A stretch of DNA of 64,000 bases from Polymorphobacter megasporae (GCF_018982885.2 NZ_CP081849.1:372001-436000); one strand, 5' to 3'; shown: positions 17,938 through 27,383, counted from the first letter of the stretch. Notes: generated from the sequence alone by a model not told the origin. Program-made: numbers and translations.

Positions 17938-18243
17938 CTACTTCATACCTTGTGAAATCCTGGAGTTGAGCCTTCTTCCACTGGATATACTGCGTTCACC
18001 GGTAGCGTCCTCAGGCCGCGCTCGAAACTCATGCAATGACGCTGCGGTTATCGAGAGGGCCGCCAATGTTTGGCCCCGAGCACAGAACGTCCACCTGTTC
18101 GCGATTTTCTCCATCGCTTCGGTCATCTGCTGGCGCAGCGGCTTCCCTGATTCCGACATATCCGACTGGGCCCTACCTTCTTGAGTTTGCTCGCCGGATG
18201 TCGACGCGTCATTCAATACCGATCCGATCGAAAACCGATCCAC
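17938..18243 (-). CDS. possible small protein cut by the IS3 element
   Basis: A 101-codon frame, with an internal start giving MSESGKPLRQQMTEAMEKIA, ends with a TAG created at the junction with the IS3 end. The early part looks like an amphipathic helix; the rest has no recognizable domain. No clear ribosome-binding site was seen. It may be the 5' part of an interrupted gene, or chance. Confidence 0.22.
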   Translation of the reverse strand: MDRFSIGSVLNDASTSGEQTQEGRAQSDMSESGKPLRQQMTEAMEKIANRWTFCARGQTLAALSITAASLHEFRARPEDATGERSISSGRRLNSRISQGMK

Positions 18244-18253
18244 TGAAGATCGA

Positions 18254-18420
18254 CTATGCGCCGATAGGTTCGCCGTAAATCGTGATCCGATGCATTAGCC
18301 GACGATCACCCTGATAGTCGTTCACCGCATAGTTCCATGTCGAGAGGTTATCCCACACCGCGATCGCGCCTGAAGCCTGGCGCACCAATTTTATAAGGCC
18401 AGGTGCTCAACGAAGCTGTC
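18254..18420 (-). pseudogene. TauD/TfdA-type dioxygenase C-terminal remnant
   Basis: The minus strand reads ASGAIAVWDNLSTWNYAVND followed by RRLMHRITIYGEPIGA and a stop at 18254. This is the C-terminal part of the TauD/TfdA Fe(II)/2-oxoglutarate dioxygenase family, including the RRxMHR segment with the 2-oxoglutarate-binding Arg. The usual iron-ligand His of the QHYAV motif is Asn here. Just upstream, SFVEHLAL fits the preceding helix but in another frame, so there is also a frameshift near 18390. The rest of the gene is gone. Confidence 0.6.
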
Positions 18421-18472
18421 AGCCCCCCGACCCGAATAACCGTGCTATCCGGGCCGTTCACTCGTCTGAGCA

Positions 18473-18889
18473 TTAGCGGCTTAACTGTCCTCGCATCGCT
18501 CCCTTCGGGAAGGCGGCCGTATGGACGTTGACGTAATAATCCGAGGGAGTGGCGATAATTGCACTCATTACGTCCGCGGCAACGGGTGTGCAGCCCTTCG
18601 CGCGGCCGTTTGCGGGAGCGGTTAGCGAGACGACTACAGGACCAGGCGTGCCGATCGCGCCCTTGTGGATGTGAGCCATCGTGGGCGTGTCAGTTCCGCT
18701 AGCGGTCAGCGTGTAGCAGACATGACCCTTCTCGCTATCGAAGGCCAACTTGGCCAAGCCGGTTCCCTTCTCGGCACCCGGACCCGGCGCTTCGGCCGCG
18801 CCTATCAGCTTGGTCGACATTTTTGTGGTGGTGGCGACGGCTGGCACCGCGAGGACAACGGCCATCAAACTCGGCAGAAGATATCGCAT
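18473..18889 (-). CDS. exported CHRD-domain protein (138 aa)
   Basis: A small secreted protein made of one CHRD domain, a beta-fold first described in chordin. The ATG at 18889 is chosen because AGGAG lies just upstream and a signal peptide (YLLPSLMAVVLAVPAVA) follows at once. Domain hallmarks are MAHIHKGAIGTPGPVVVSL and YYVNVHTAAFPKGAMRGQL near the end. Two cysteines could form a disulfide. Bacterial CHRD proteins are exported; their function is poorly known. It is monocistronic, beside the TauD remnant. Confidence 0.85.
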   Translation of the reverse strand: MRYLLPSLMAVVLAVPAVATTTKMSTKLIGAAEAPGPGAEKGTGLAKLAFDSEKGHVCYTLTASGTDTPTMAHIHKGAIGTPGPVVVSLTAPANGRAKGCTPVAADVMSAIIATPSDYYVNVHTAAFPKGAMRGQLSR

Positions 18890-19199
18890 GGGGTACTCCT
18901 TGTTGCCTGCAACAAACACCTCGGTGATCGAGCGGTCAAGCGCGATCGCCATTGTTTGGCTATAGACGTCGAAGCGTATCCCCCTACGTTCCACTAAGTA
19001 TCCCTTCGAAATGATACCGAAACCGCTATTACAATGATCTGAATTCTCGATTGGGAACCATTTTTCGTGAAGAACGATCGGAAATTACACGCCCTTGCAT
19101 AGAGTTTGCTCGGCTGTAATCAGGCGTCGAAGCGGGATCCTAATCCTTAATAGCCTATTGTGAGTCTTCGATGCAATTAAGTGGATCTTCTCCGTTCTC
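18890..19199. other. intergenic stretch with repeat end (copy C)
   Basis: No gene. At about 19120-19147 the sequence TCAGGCGTCGAAGCGGGATC matches the left end of the inverted-repeat element family. The rest of the element is not recognizable. It lies about 55 bases after the M1-like peptidase stop. The upstream half holds the promoter region of the CHRD gene, in which I cannot assign boxes confidently. Confidence 0.45.
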
Positions 19200-21185
19200 T
19201 CAAGGCACGAAGCTGTTGTTGCTTCGATCACGGTCCGGCAAAAGATGGTCGGGGTCGAGCATGACCAATGTTATGCGGCCGGCAGGTGCCGCGATGACGG
19301 GCTTAATCCGCATCCATGTTTCGACGGGCAGCTTAATCCGCGTGGCGTGTCCGTCAGCATATTTAACCTCCAGCACCGCCGGCATGACCAGCTTGTCGCG
19401 GCTCTCCAGCGTGATGCTGGCCCCCTTGGCTGGGTCGCCATCGGTATAGGCGATGTTCGTCACCGCCAGATCGAGCTGCCAGTTGTTGAAGAACCAGCCG
19501 CGCCAGAACCAGCTAAGGTCTTCGCCAGATTCGCTCGACATTTCGCGGAAGAAGTCGGACGGGCTGGGATGTTTGAACGCCCAGTCGGCGGTATATTTGC
19601 GGAAGGCAGGATCGAACCGGTCGGGGCCAAGGACGACATCGCGCAACAGGCGCAGCCCCAGCGCGGTCTTGAAATAGCTCACCGAATGGCGGTATTTTTC
19701 GCCCATGACGTCGGGATAGCTCATGATCGGCGGCGCATCCCGGTCGGCGAGCAGCGGCAGAATCTCGTCCACCGGATTGCCGCCGTCCGGCGCATATTCG
19801 CTGTCGCGCTTGGGGCCGAACACACCGCTCTTGAACTCGTCGCTTTCGAACGTGTCGATGAAGGTGTTGAAGCCTTCGTCCATCCAGGCGTCGCGGCGTT
19901 CGTTCGAGCCAACGACCATGGGGTACCAGCTGTGGCCGATCTCGTGTGCCGTGATCCAGAACAGCTCCTTGCCCTTGTCGGGGATGCCGTCGAACGCCAT
20001 TCCCGGATATTCCATGCCCGTCGACCCGCCGGCGATGCTCCACGCGGTCGGGTAGGGATAGGCGAACCAATGCTGCGAGAAGCGCTCGACCGAATCCTTC
20101 AGATATTCCGTCGACCGTCCCCAGCCGGCGTCACCGGCACTCTCAATCGGATAGACGCTTTCCGCCAGCGCGGTCTTGCCGCCGGGCAGGTTCATCCGCG
20201 CCGCATCCCACACGAATGCGCGCGAGGCGGAGAAGGCCACATCGCGGGTATTGGCGAAGTGATAGCGCCACGTCTTCTCGGTTTTCGCCGCCGGACGCGC
20301 ACTGTCGCGCGCCACTTCATCGGGCGTGCGGATCATCACCGTCGCGTCGCTGGCAGCCGCCTCGGCGAGGCGTGCGCGCTGAAGCGGTGTCAGGACTTCC
20401 GCCGCATTGATCAGCACGCCGCCGCCGGCGACGATCATGTCGGCGGGTACGGTGACCGCGTAATCCACATCGCCATATTCGCAGTAGAACTCGGACCCGA
20501 GGTAGGGGAGCGTGTCCCAGCCGCGCAGATCGTCATAGACGGCCATGCGCGGGAACCACTGAGCGATATCGAAGATCGTCCCGTTCGGCGTGTCGAGCCA
20601 CGAGTTGCGCCCGCCCCATATGCCCGGGATGGCATAATGGTAGGCGATCCGGAACTTAAGCTTCGTCCCGCCGCCCTTTATCGGCTGATCGAGCCGGAGG
20701 TTCATGCGCGTATCGGAGACAACAAAAGGAATATTCAACCAGGCCTTGCCGCGCAGCACTTCCACTGACGCGATTTCATAGCCGTCGCTATGCTCGCCCC
20801 CGCCGCCGCCCTTACGCCGGCCGCCTATCGTCGCCGCGCGCGAGTCCGGACGATAGATATTCTGGTCTAGCTGCATCCACAGGCTTGGCAGGACGTCGGG
20901 ACTGTTGTTGGTGTAATCGATCGTTTCGGAGGCTGTCAGCGTTCTGGCTGCAGCGTCGATCCGTGCGGTGATCGCGTAGTCAACCCGGTTCTGCCAGTAC
21001 CCTGGCCCGGGTGCGCCGTTGGACGAGCGATAGACGTTCACCCCGTGCGGCAGCGGCTGCGCGGCGAAGGCAACCTTGGGGTCGAAGTCGGCAGCCCGCA
21101 TCGGAGCCGAGCACAGAACCGCAGCAGCGCAGGCGCAACGTAGAATCGCCCGCGACAAATGATGTCTCACCGACCCTCCAGGCAT
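19200..21185 (-). CDS. M1-family (gluzincin) metallopeptidase, exported (661 aa)
   Basis: A zinc aminopeptidase-like protein of the M1 clan. The start at 21185 precedes a signal peptide (LSRAILRCACAAAVLCSAP). The beta-saddle N-terminal domain covers residues about 60-330. The zinc site is HEIGHSW with the third ligand in DEGFNTFID about 20 residues later, as in M1 enzymes. The usual GAMEN exopeptidase loop appears as STGMEYPGM, a variation also seen in relatives. The C-terminal region (about 560-661) includes SWFWRGWFFNNWQLDLAV. It probably acts on peptides in the periplasm. It is monocistronic, with a long leader to the opposite gene at 21511. Confidence 0.85.
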   Translation of the reverse strand: MPGGSVRHHLSRAILRCACAAAVLCSAPMRAADFDPKVAFAAQPLPHGVNVYRSSNGAPGPGYWQNRVDYAITARIDAAARTLTASETIDYTNNSPDVLPSLWMQLDQNIYRPDSRAATIGGRRKGGGGGEHSDGYEIASVEVLRGKAWLNIPFVVSDTRMNLRLDQPIKGGGTKLKFRIAYHYAIPGIWGGRNSWLDTPNGTIFDIAQWFPRMAVYDDLRGWDTLPYLGSEFYCEYGDVDYAVTVPADMIVAGGGVLINAAEVLTPLQRARLAEAAASDATVMIRTPDEVARDSARPAAKTEKTWRYHFANTRDVAFSASRAFVWDAARMNLPGGKTALAESVYPIESAGDAGWGRSTEYLKDSVERFSQHWFAYPYPTAWSIAGGSTGMEYPGMAFDGIPDKGKELFWITAHEIGHSWYPMVVGSNERRDAWMDEGFNTFIDTFESDEFKSGVFGPKRDSEYAPDGGNPVDEILPLLADRDAPPIMSYPDVMGEKYRHSVSYFKTALGLRLLRDVVLGPDRFDPAFRKYTADWAFKHPSPSDFFREMSSESGEDLSWFWRGWFFNNWQLDLAVTNIAYTDGDPAKGASITLESRDKLVMPAVLEVKYADGHATRIKLPVETWMRIKPVIAAPAGRITLVMLDPDHLLPDRDRSNNSFVP

Positions 21186-21510
21186 TTGAACTTGCGCATA
21201 ATGACCGTTCAGCAGCACTTTGAAAGCGGTCAAATGCCCGCAAATCCGGATATCGATCAAGTACTCAGCACGATGCCGGCTTTGCGTGTTCGGCGCTAAG
21301 GTTTGCCGGTCCGTATTCCACAAGGCAGTGTGGAGTAGCGAGTAATTAACACCGACAATAGCGATCGCCTAGACCAAATTTCGTTGCCTGCATCGAACAT
21401 GCATGGGGAGCGGAAGTCGGAGGGATAACGACGTGCCAGGAACGACGGAGATTAGCTCCTCGGCCAGCATTTAAAGTGACACGTCGGTGGGCGCCGGTTA
21501 ATGTAAATTG
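21186..21510. other. divergent intergenic region
   Basis: About 325 bases between the M1-like peptidase (minus) and a membrane-protein gene (plus). An in-frame extension of the peptidase frame to 21323 is present but lacks protein character. No clear promoter boxes or RNA structure identified. Confidence 0.3.
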
Positions 21511-22140
21511 GTGGCTACGAATGACATCGAAGCAGGGCAATCGCGAAGCCAGTCCGATGCGCTGCGAGGCCGCGCCAGCGGCGTGGTTGTCGGTTCGGTG
21601 ATTGCCTTCGGCTGGGCCGTCTACGCTGCATCGAGCCTAGCCTCCACCTCCCGATATCTTCTCATCGCCGTTGCGGCGACCTTGAGTTCCTCGCTTTTTA
21701 TTGCTGGCGCAGCGATGATGCGTCTCGCGCGATTGTTACCGTCGGCGACAGCGGGTCAGGTTTTGGCAAGACGACGCATTTGGCGAATGTTCTGGCTTAA
21801 TCTGGTCGCCGAAATCATCTTGCTCAATGTTGCTGTTTCCCTTCTAGCGTCGCCAGATCGGCGGGCGTTTTGGATACCGGCGATCTCCGTTGTAGTTGGG
21901 CTGCATTTCTGGCCGATGGCCGTCTTCTTTCGGGTGCGAAGTTACTGGTTTGTTGGCGGTGCGATGATCGCGATCGCAGCCGTCGTCTCCTTCGTCGTTA
22001 TCAACCATCCTGATAGCACCTCCGCTGCGGTGCACGGAGAGGGTTTGGGTAATGCTCTGGTCTTGTGGATCGCGCTAGCGACAGGTGCAGCATTTGCACT
22101 GCGGCAGCGGCGTGAGCATTCTGCAATTGACGGTGAATAG
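21511..22140 (+). CDS. polytopic membrane protein of unknown family (209 aa)
   Basis: Six hydrophobic segments are visible (for example GVVVGSVIAFGWAVYAASS, LLIAVAATLSSSLFIAGAA, FWIPAISVVVGLHFWPMAVF, IAIAAVVSFVVI). The start is GTG at 21511 or TTG at 21508. I do not recognise the family; the pattern is like small integral membrane proteins with paired helices. The stop codon TAG at 22138-22140 lies inside the terminal repeat of a mobile inverted-repeat element beginning at 22137, so the present C-terminus may be shorter than the ancestral one. Confidence 0.6.
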   Translation: MATNDIEAGQSRSQSDALRGRASGVVVGSVIAFGWAVYAASSLASTSRYLLIAVAATLSSSLFIAGAAMMRLARLLPSATAGQVLARRRIWRMFWLNLVAEIILLNVAVSLLASPDRRAFWIPAISVVVGLHFWPMAVFFRVRSYWFVGGAMIAIAAVVSFVVINHPDSTSAAVHGEGLGNALVLWIALATGAAFALRQRREHSAIDGE

Positions 22141-22310
22141 GCGTCGAAGCGGTCCCCCCCTGTTTCGCTGTGTAACCCTTTGATGTAGCGCTGCACCTCT
22201 ATCAACGCGGTATTCCGATCGGCGTCAATCGGGACACCCTCCTCAGGAGGACGAGCGCTTGGCTACAATTACTTGCCCCGCATTCGGTGGGGTCCCGCTT
22301 CGTCACCTAT
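22137..22310 (-). repeat. MITE-like element, copy D (complete, 174 bp)
   Basis: Left end ATAGGCGTCGAAGCGG and right end CCCGCTTCGTCACCTAT form the inverted repeats. On the minus strand it aligns with copy B. It supplies the stop codon of the upstream gene, and its right end reads as the first codons (MPRIRWGPASSPI) of the frame that runs into the downstream transporter. Confidence 0.7.
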
Positions 22311-22419
22311 CGATGGTCGACCCTATTTTTCGATACGAGAATCGCGAAAGAGACGATCGTTGAATCGTCAGGCTGCAGGTCGAATTTCGGACGCGAGTTG
22401 GCGGCTTCGCCTATCGGCG

Positions 22420-23523
22420 ATGACGACGCCGCTCGCATCGATCTTCGGCAGCGGGTTCCTCGTCATCGTCTCAGTCCTGGGCGGCAGCGTGGGCGCGTGG
22501 TCTGTACCGGCAATGGCGGGAATATGTGCGCTCGCATATGCTGTCGGCGCGGTCGTCCGCCACAATATCCGGCGTGCCGAGCCGGTGCTTGCAGCCGAGG
22601 ACACGCCACGACTTGTGGCGATCCTGTCGACCGTCGCTCAGCTGGCGTTGATCCCCGCCTATATGATTTCTGTCACGCTCTACATCCGTATCCTTGCTTC
22701 ATATGGGCTGGGTTTTTTCAAACACGATGGCATGGTCGCAGAGCAGCTTTTGACAACCGGGGTGATCGGCGCCGTGCTCGCGATCGGGGTCACAAAAGGC
22801 TTGAAGGCGCTGGAGGCGGGCGGGAAGTGGGCGCTGGCGCTGACGGTCGCGATTATGGTCCTGCTTCTTGCTGCTTTTGGTTTTCACGACGTAAGATTGC
22901 TCTCGACAAGCGGCATCGTGCTCCCTGCGGCATCGAGCGCCGGGGCGTGGCAGATCGTGACCACACTCGCGGGCGCGCTCATCGTGGTTCAGGGTTTCGA
23001 GACAACCCGCTATCTTGGCGGACAGTTCGACGCTGACACGCGCGTCCGTGCGGCGCGCGATGCGCAGATCGTTTCGACTGTTGTCTATCTGTTGTTCGTG
23101 GCCAGCGCGACGCCGCTGCTGCACTATCTGCCACGCCACGTTGCCGACAATTCACTGATGCAGCTCGCAGGAATCGTCGCGGTCTGGCTGACCTATCCCC
23201 TGGTAGCGATCGCAATCTTCAGCCAGCTCAGTGCCGCAATCGCCGATATCATCGGCGGGTCGGGTAGCCTGATCGAGGTTTCACGGAGCGCGTTGTCGAC
23301 GCGTGCTACTTATTTCCTGATCTGCCTGTCGGCGATTGCATTATGCTGGGCGACGACGACGCTGACGATCCTCGCGCTCGCCTCGCGGGCTTTTGCATTT
23401 TATTATCTGATGCAGTGCCTTGTCGCGATCACGGTATCGGAAAAGCTGACGCACAAGCTTGTGTTCGGGGGGGTTGGGGTGACACTCGCGTTTATTACGG
23501 TCTTCGCGGTGCCTGTCGACTGA
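22420..23523 (+). CDS. APC-like membrane carrier, probably missing its first helix (367 aa)
   Basis: A polytopic carrier-like protein clearly paralogous to the one at 29206-30420. Shared segments include TPLASI-GSGFL, VVQGFETTRYLGGQFD, AIFSQLSAAIADIIG and ALASRAFAFYY. The fold pattern resembles APC/LeuT-type carriers, but the substrate is unknown. The paralogue has an extra N-terminal helix before TPLAS; here the frame upstream of the ATG at 22420 is hydrophilic and leads back into an inverted-repeat element. I infer that the 5' end was replaced when that element arrived. With no ribosome-binding site at 22420, the gene may be a remnant, though the rest is open and intact. Confidence 0.6.
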   Translation: MTTPLASIFGSGFLVIVSVLGGSVGAWSVPAMAGICALAYAVGAVVRHNIRRAEPVLAAEDTPRLVAILSTVAQLALIPAYMISVTLYIRILASYGLGFFKHDGMVAEQLLTTGVIGAVLAIGVTKGLKALEAGGKWALALTVAIMVLLLAAFGFHDVRLLSTSGIVLPAASSAGAWQIVTTLAGALIVVQGFETTRYLGGQFDADTRVRAARDAQIVSTVVYLLFVASATPLLHYLPRHVADNSLMQLAGIVAVWLTYPLVAIAIFSQLSAAIADIIGGSGSLIEVSRSALSTRATYFLICLSAIALCWATTTLTILALASRAFAFYYLMQCLVAITVSEKLTHKLVFGGVGVTLAFITVFAVPVD

Positions 23524-23765
23524 AATCGGCAAAGGCTTTTGGGGAGAGGTTTAGGGACAGATCATACAATTAAAGGCTCTAACGATTTGAACCAGGGATT
23601 ATAGTGATGATGAGTGGTGTTGCCTTGAAGGGGTGGACCGACAGCCGCCGCTGCAGCTCGCGATCAGTCAAACGTCCGCTATGCCGCCGTAAATTCTCGA
23701 AAACAGTCAGGCGGCTAGGAGCCCCGAGCCAGACGCAAAACCTAAACTCACGTCCGGCGCCGCGC

Positions 23766-25064
23766 TCAGTGGTACACTAAATTCCAGAGCAACGCTGCGT
23801 TCAGGACGACGATCAGACCGGTTGCTACCCAAGCAGCACACGCCAGCCATCGCGGATTGGCAAAGCGGCCCATTACCTCGCGTCGATTGGTGAACGAGAC
23901 GAGCGGTACCACTGCAAACGGCAGTTGCAGGCTGAGGATGACCTGGCTGAGGATCAGGAGTTCGGTTGCGCCGCGATCACCCTTCGCCGCGACGATGATC
24001 GCCGCCGGCACGACGGCAAGGAGCCGTGTTACCAGCCGGCGGAGCCAGACCGGAAGCCGAAGGTCGAGAAAGCCCTCCATCACGATCTGACCGGCGAGCG
24101 TTCCGGTGACAGTGGAGTTCTGACCCGAGGCGAGCAGCGCCACCGCGAACACCGTGCTCGCGACGCCGACGAACGGCGTCAGGAGATCAGAGGCCTGTGA
24201 AATATCGGCGATCTCGGTTCGGCCTGCGCGATGGAACGTCGCCGCCGCTAGCATCAGAATGGCGGCGTTGATGAAGAAGGCAAAAAATAAAGCGATGGTG
24301 CTGTCCAGGGTCGCGAGGCCGATCGCCTGCGCCTTGGCGTGATCATCGTCGGCGATGGTTCTGGTCTGAACGAGCGCCGAATGCAGGTAGAGATTATGCG
24401 GCATGACCGTCGCGCCAAGAATGCCGATCGCCAGATACAGCGCCTTGGGGTCGGTGATGATCTGCTGGGAAGGGACCAGTCCGACTGCAGCCTGCATCCA
24501 ATTGGGCCCGGCGATCGCGAGTTCGAACGCGAAGCAGCCGGCGATCACCATGAGGAGGGCGATGATCACCGCCTCGAGCTTGCGGAAGCCGAAGCGCTGC
24601 AGCGCCAGGATCAGGAAAACGTCGAACGCGGTGACGATGACCCCCCACAGCAGCGGCAGGTGAAACAGCAGTTGCAGTGCGATGGCGGTGCCGAGCACCT
24701 CGGCGAGATCGCAGGCGACGATCGCGATCTCACACAAGATCCATAAGCCGATCGATACAGGTCGGGGGTAGAATGCGCGGCAGGCCTGAGCGAGATCGAG
24801 GCGAGCGGCGACGCCTAGCCGGACCGACAGTGCTTGCAACAGCATCGCCATAACGCTGGCAGCGAGCACGACCGAGAGGAGCATGTAGCCGAACGCCGAG
24901 CCGCCACCGATGTCGGTCGCCCAGTTCCCCGGGTCCATATAGCCGACGGCGATGAGGTAACCGGGTCCAATGAAGGCGAAGAACCGCCGCCACCACGGCG
25001 CGTTGCCAGGAACCGAAACGCTACCTTGTGCTAGCGCGGCGAACGCAGAATGTGGGGCTTGCAT
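23766..25064 (-). CDS. mntH: Nramp-family divalent metal transporter (432 aa)
   Basis: An inner-membrane proton-coupled Mn(II)/Fe(II) importer of the Nramp family. The metal-binding signature of helix 1 is present ([12 protein letters not shown]), as is that of helix 6 ([17 protein letters not shown]). Eleven hydrophobic segments are visible and the length is normal. The gene is isolated, ending near a convergent APC-like gene. Mn uptake supports oxidative and acid stress survival, consistent with its neighbours. Likely regulation by an iron/manganese-responsive Fur-type protein is inferred only; I could not assign an operator upstream. Confidence 0.93.
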   Translation of the reverse strand: MQAPHSAFAALAQGSVSVPGNAPWWRRFFAFIGPGYLIAVGYMDPGNWATDIGGGSAFGYMLLSVVLAASVMAMLLQALSVRLGVAARLDLAQACRAFYPRPVSIGLWILCEIAIVACDLAEVLGTAIALQLLFHLPLLWGVIVTAFDVFLILALQRFGFRKLEAVIIALLMVIAGCFAFELAIAGPNWMQAAVGLVPSQQIITDPKALYLAIGILGATVMPHNLYLHSALVQTRTIADDDHAKAQAIGLATLDSTIALFFAFFINAAILMLAAATFHRAGRTEIADISQASDLLTPFVGVASTVFAVALLASGQNSTVTGTLAGQIVMEGFLDLRLPVWLRRLVTRLLAVVPAAIIVAAKGDRGATELLILSQVILSLQLPFAVVPLVSFTNRREVMGRFANPRWLACAAWVATGLIVVLNAALLWNLVYH

Positions 25065-25383
25065 GGCGTCGGTCTACAGAAGGCGCTGATAGCGACAAGC
25101 GGTCGCCGGTGACGCGGCAGATCATAAGAGCATGCAAATATGCCGGCGTGACCCTTAATATTGAAACGGTTTGGGTGGGAAGCAATATGCCCGAATATGG
25201 GTCATCCACCGTACGAGGGTTTCGGTGTCCTTCTTCCGCAGTGCTGCAGTGGCGCAAACCCGGCCGCAATTAGGACGCCTTCGACGATCATTCCGAGCGC
25301 GCTAACGAACGCGGGCTTCGCGTAGTGCAGGTTCGGTGAATGAATATTTGGATCCACGCAGGGGCATCCGTCGCTGCATATCG
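25065..25383. other. intergenic stretch upstream of mntH-like gene
   Basis: About 320 bases. It should carry the promoter of the Nramp gene (minus strand). A GCAAATATGC-type sequence near 25133 could belong to a metal-responsive operator but does not match a consensus well enough to call. No gene seen. Confidence 0.25.
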
Positions 25384-26231
25384 CTAGGCGTTTACGTCAG
25401 CTGACCGCCGCACCTCGATCGGCGGAAAGCCGACGATGTCGTAGGTCGCCGAGGCGATGCCAATTCCGGCCTTGTCGAGCTCGGCGATGATAATTCGGCT
25501 CATCTCATCCTTTACGGTCCGAATACCGTGCAGGTGTACGGCGAAGCGCACCGTCAGCTCGAGCCAATTGTCGGTGATGCGAAAGAATACGCGCGGGGTG
25601 AGATCGACCGGCACGACGCCGAACCGCTCTTGCAGATTGCGCTTGGCATCTGCGGCGAGTGAGTCGGCATCCACCGCATGCTTTTGAGCGGCGGCGAGCA
25701 TGATGTCCTCGACCTTCGCTCGGTCTGCGGCATAGGTAATCGGGATCACCATTTCCTCCCAGATGAATGGGAAGTCGCGGGTATAGTTGAACACTGGCTC
25801 AGCGAATATTTTGGCGTTGCTGACAGTGACAATGCGACCAGTAAACTGCCGACTGTGGACCCACATTGCCGGGGTTGCAGCTTGGACCGCCGGCGGTTGA
25901 CCCATTTCCATGATTGTCGTCTGGATGAAGCCTAACCGAATGACGTCGCCACGCACCCCGCCCATCGAAATCCGGTCGCCGACCGTGAAGGTTCCGCCCC
26001 GCAGAATGACGAAATAACTCGCGATCGCGGTCACCGGCTGCTGGAGGGCAAAAGCCAGACCGGCCGACACGAGGCTGAGTGCCGTCGCCAGTCGCGTCGG
26101 GTCACTGAACCAGATCGACAGAAGGCCGAGCAAAAGGATGATCGTCGCGAGTAGGCTTACTGCCTGGCGCATCCAAAACTTGGACTGAACGGTAGCATGT
26201 TCTGTGCTTCTTAGAGTCCGTTTGAGAATGC

Positions 26232-26852
26232 TCACGGGTGCACGATCCGTCTTAGCATCAGGCTGCCGAGGGCGACGTGGATCATGGCTTCGGAGACATC
26301 GATCCGCTGTTCGTAATCGCGGACGAGGCGCTTCCATCGTGTCATCCAGCCAAAGGTGCGCTCGACCACCCATCGCCGCGGCAGCACTTTGAAGCCGGGC
26401 TCCTTGTCGGTGCGGCGGAGGATCTCGAGGACGAAGTCCTGGTAGATGGCCGCGTCCATCAACTTGGTGCGGTCATAGGCGCCATCGGCGAACAGGTGCT
26501 TGAGCCAGGGCCACCGCTTGCGGATCGCGGCAACGATCGCCTGCGCGCCGGCGCTGTCGGAGATGTCCGCCGTCGTCAGGTTGATCATCAAGAGCCGCCC
26601 GTCGGTGTCCACGGCGATGTGACGCTTGCGGCCGAGGACCTTCTTGCCGGCGTCGAACCCACGGCTTTGCGCTGCCGGAGCCTTGATCGACTGACTGTCG
26701 ATCACTGCTGCACTCGGGCTTTGCTCACGACCCTCGCGTGCCCGGTCCAGCATCAGCGTGACGTCGTGGAGCGTGCGAAACAACAGCCGCCGCACAAGCC
26801 GCCGAAACCACCAATAGACCGTCTGCCATGGCGGAAAGTCGTTCGGCAGCAT
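26232..26852 (-). CDS. IS5-family transposase, catalytic part (206 aa)
   Basis: The second reading frame of the element. The DDE residues are visible: [23 protein letters not shown] and [18 protein letters not shown]. It begins with [19 protein letters not shown], the usual segment right after the frameshift point in IS427-group transposases. Full transposase is expected to be an OrfAB fusion made by a -1 shift in the overlap (26753-26852). Confidence 0.88.
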   Translation of the reverse strand: MLPNDFPPWQTVYWWFRRLVRRLLFRTLHDVTLMLDRAREGREQSPSAAVIDSQSIKAPAAQSRGFDAGKKVLGRKRHIAVDTDGRLLMINLTTADISDSAGAQAIVAAIRKRWPWLKHLFADGAYDRTKLMDAAIYQDFVLEILRRTDKEPGFKVLPRRWVVERTFGWMTRWKRLVRDYEQRIDVSEAMIHVALGSLMLRRIVHP

Positions 26853-27055
26853 CCGCCAGCCCCACCCGTCCGAGCAAGATAACGCAAGGCGTCAAGCACC
26901 GCGCGAAGATCCGTCGTCGGCTTACGCCCTCGTTTTGGCGCGGGTGGCAGAAACGGCTGGATAAACCGCCACTCCTCGTCCGTCAGATCGGTCGGGTAGC
27001 GCTTCGCTCGCTGCTCAAATCCAGCCATCCGGCCACGGCTCGCTCGGGTCCACAT
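26753..27055 (-). CDS. IS5-family transposase N-terminal frame (100 aa)
   Basis: Encodes the DUF4096-type N-terminal domain ([18 protein letters not shown], then [13 protein letters not shown]). Beyond about residue 66 the frame diverges from the family, because the native continuation lies in the overlapping orfB frame. This supports a programmed frameshift rather than damage. Confidence 0.8.
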   Translation of the reverse strand: MWTRASRGRMAGFEQRAKRYPTDLTDEEWRFIQPFLPPAPKRGRKPTTDLRAVLDALRYLARTGGAGGCCRTTFRHGRRSIGGFGGLCGGCCFARSTTSR

Positions 27056-27383
27056 CCCAAGCTTGAATCACAACCGCGCCACCCCTTCAAGCCATTCTCA
27101 AACGGTCTCTTAGGGCCAAACCTATAAGCCAGCGAAGGAGCCAGCTTGTGAATAACACGATGACGATAAAAGCGATCGACAGGAGAAGCGTGCGGCCGTT
27201 GGCAGCATCGACTCCGACCCAGGTGATTCCAAGGAAGTGCATGCAGTATAAACCTGTTACGCCAATGGCGGGCTCTGGTTGCAGAAACCAGGTGCCCCGT
27301 TCGCCCAACGACGAACGGGGCACTCACCTAACCTTTTACGCCGGACATTTCGCAACATTAAATGGTACGGTTGTCAAATCTTA

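Larger units (their letters stand above)
16626..17938 (-). mobile_element. IS3-family insertion sequence, intact, ~1313 bp
   Basis: The ends carry inverted repeats: GCCCCCTAAAGGCCTGACAG at 16626 and its counterpart GCCCCCTAAATCGCCTGACAG-like on the minus strand at 17938. Inside are overlapping orfA (17472-17897) and orfB (16630-17493) with a slippery A-run between them. All catalytic residues are present. A clear target duplication was not identified. Its insertion separates the NUDIX gene from whatever originally lay upstream. Confidence 0.8.
26214..27109 (-). mobile_element. IS5-family (IS427-group-like) insertion sequence, 896 bp
   Basis: Ends are GAGTCCGTTTGAGAATG (left, plus strand) and the complement of GAGACCGTTTGAGAATG (right). 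It is flanked by direct TTA repeats at 26211-26213 and 27110-27112, the expected short target duplication. It has two overlapping reading frames with complete DDE residues. It sits inside an MscS-type channel gene. The clean duplication and intact ends suggest a recent insertion. Confidence 0.9.
25384..27242 (-). pseudogene. MscS-type channel gene split by an IS5-family element
   Basis: The gene starts at 27242 (MHFLGITWVGVD), encodes one transmembrane helix (LLLSIAFIVIVLFTSWLL), and is interrupted after ALR by the element at 26214-27109. It resumes at STEHATVQSKFWMRQAVSLL. Removing the element and one TTA duplication joins the reading frame exactly (LALRSTEHATVQ), giving about 320 residues. 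The remaining part has the MscS pore helix and beta domain (ALSLVSAGLAFALQQP, TFTVGDRISMGGVRGDV). The family releases solutes on osmotic down-shock. As read, no full-length channel is made, although the downstream part retains a long open frame into the insertion. Confidence 0.85.

Noticed and set aside
18980-19060. Possible EcfG-type promoter (GGAAC) before the CHRD gene
   Set aside because: The -10 element at the right spacing is not convincing.
25130-25160. Possible manganese/iron-responsive operator before the Nramp gene
   Set aside because: Only a partial GCAAATATGC match, too weak to call.
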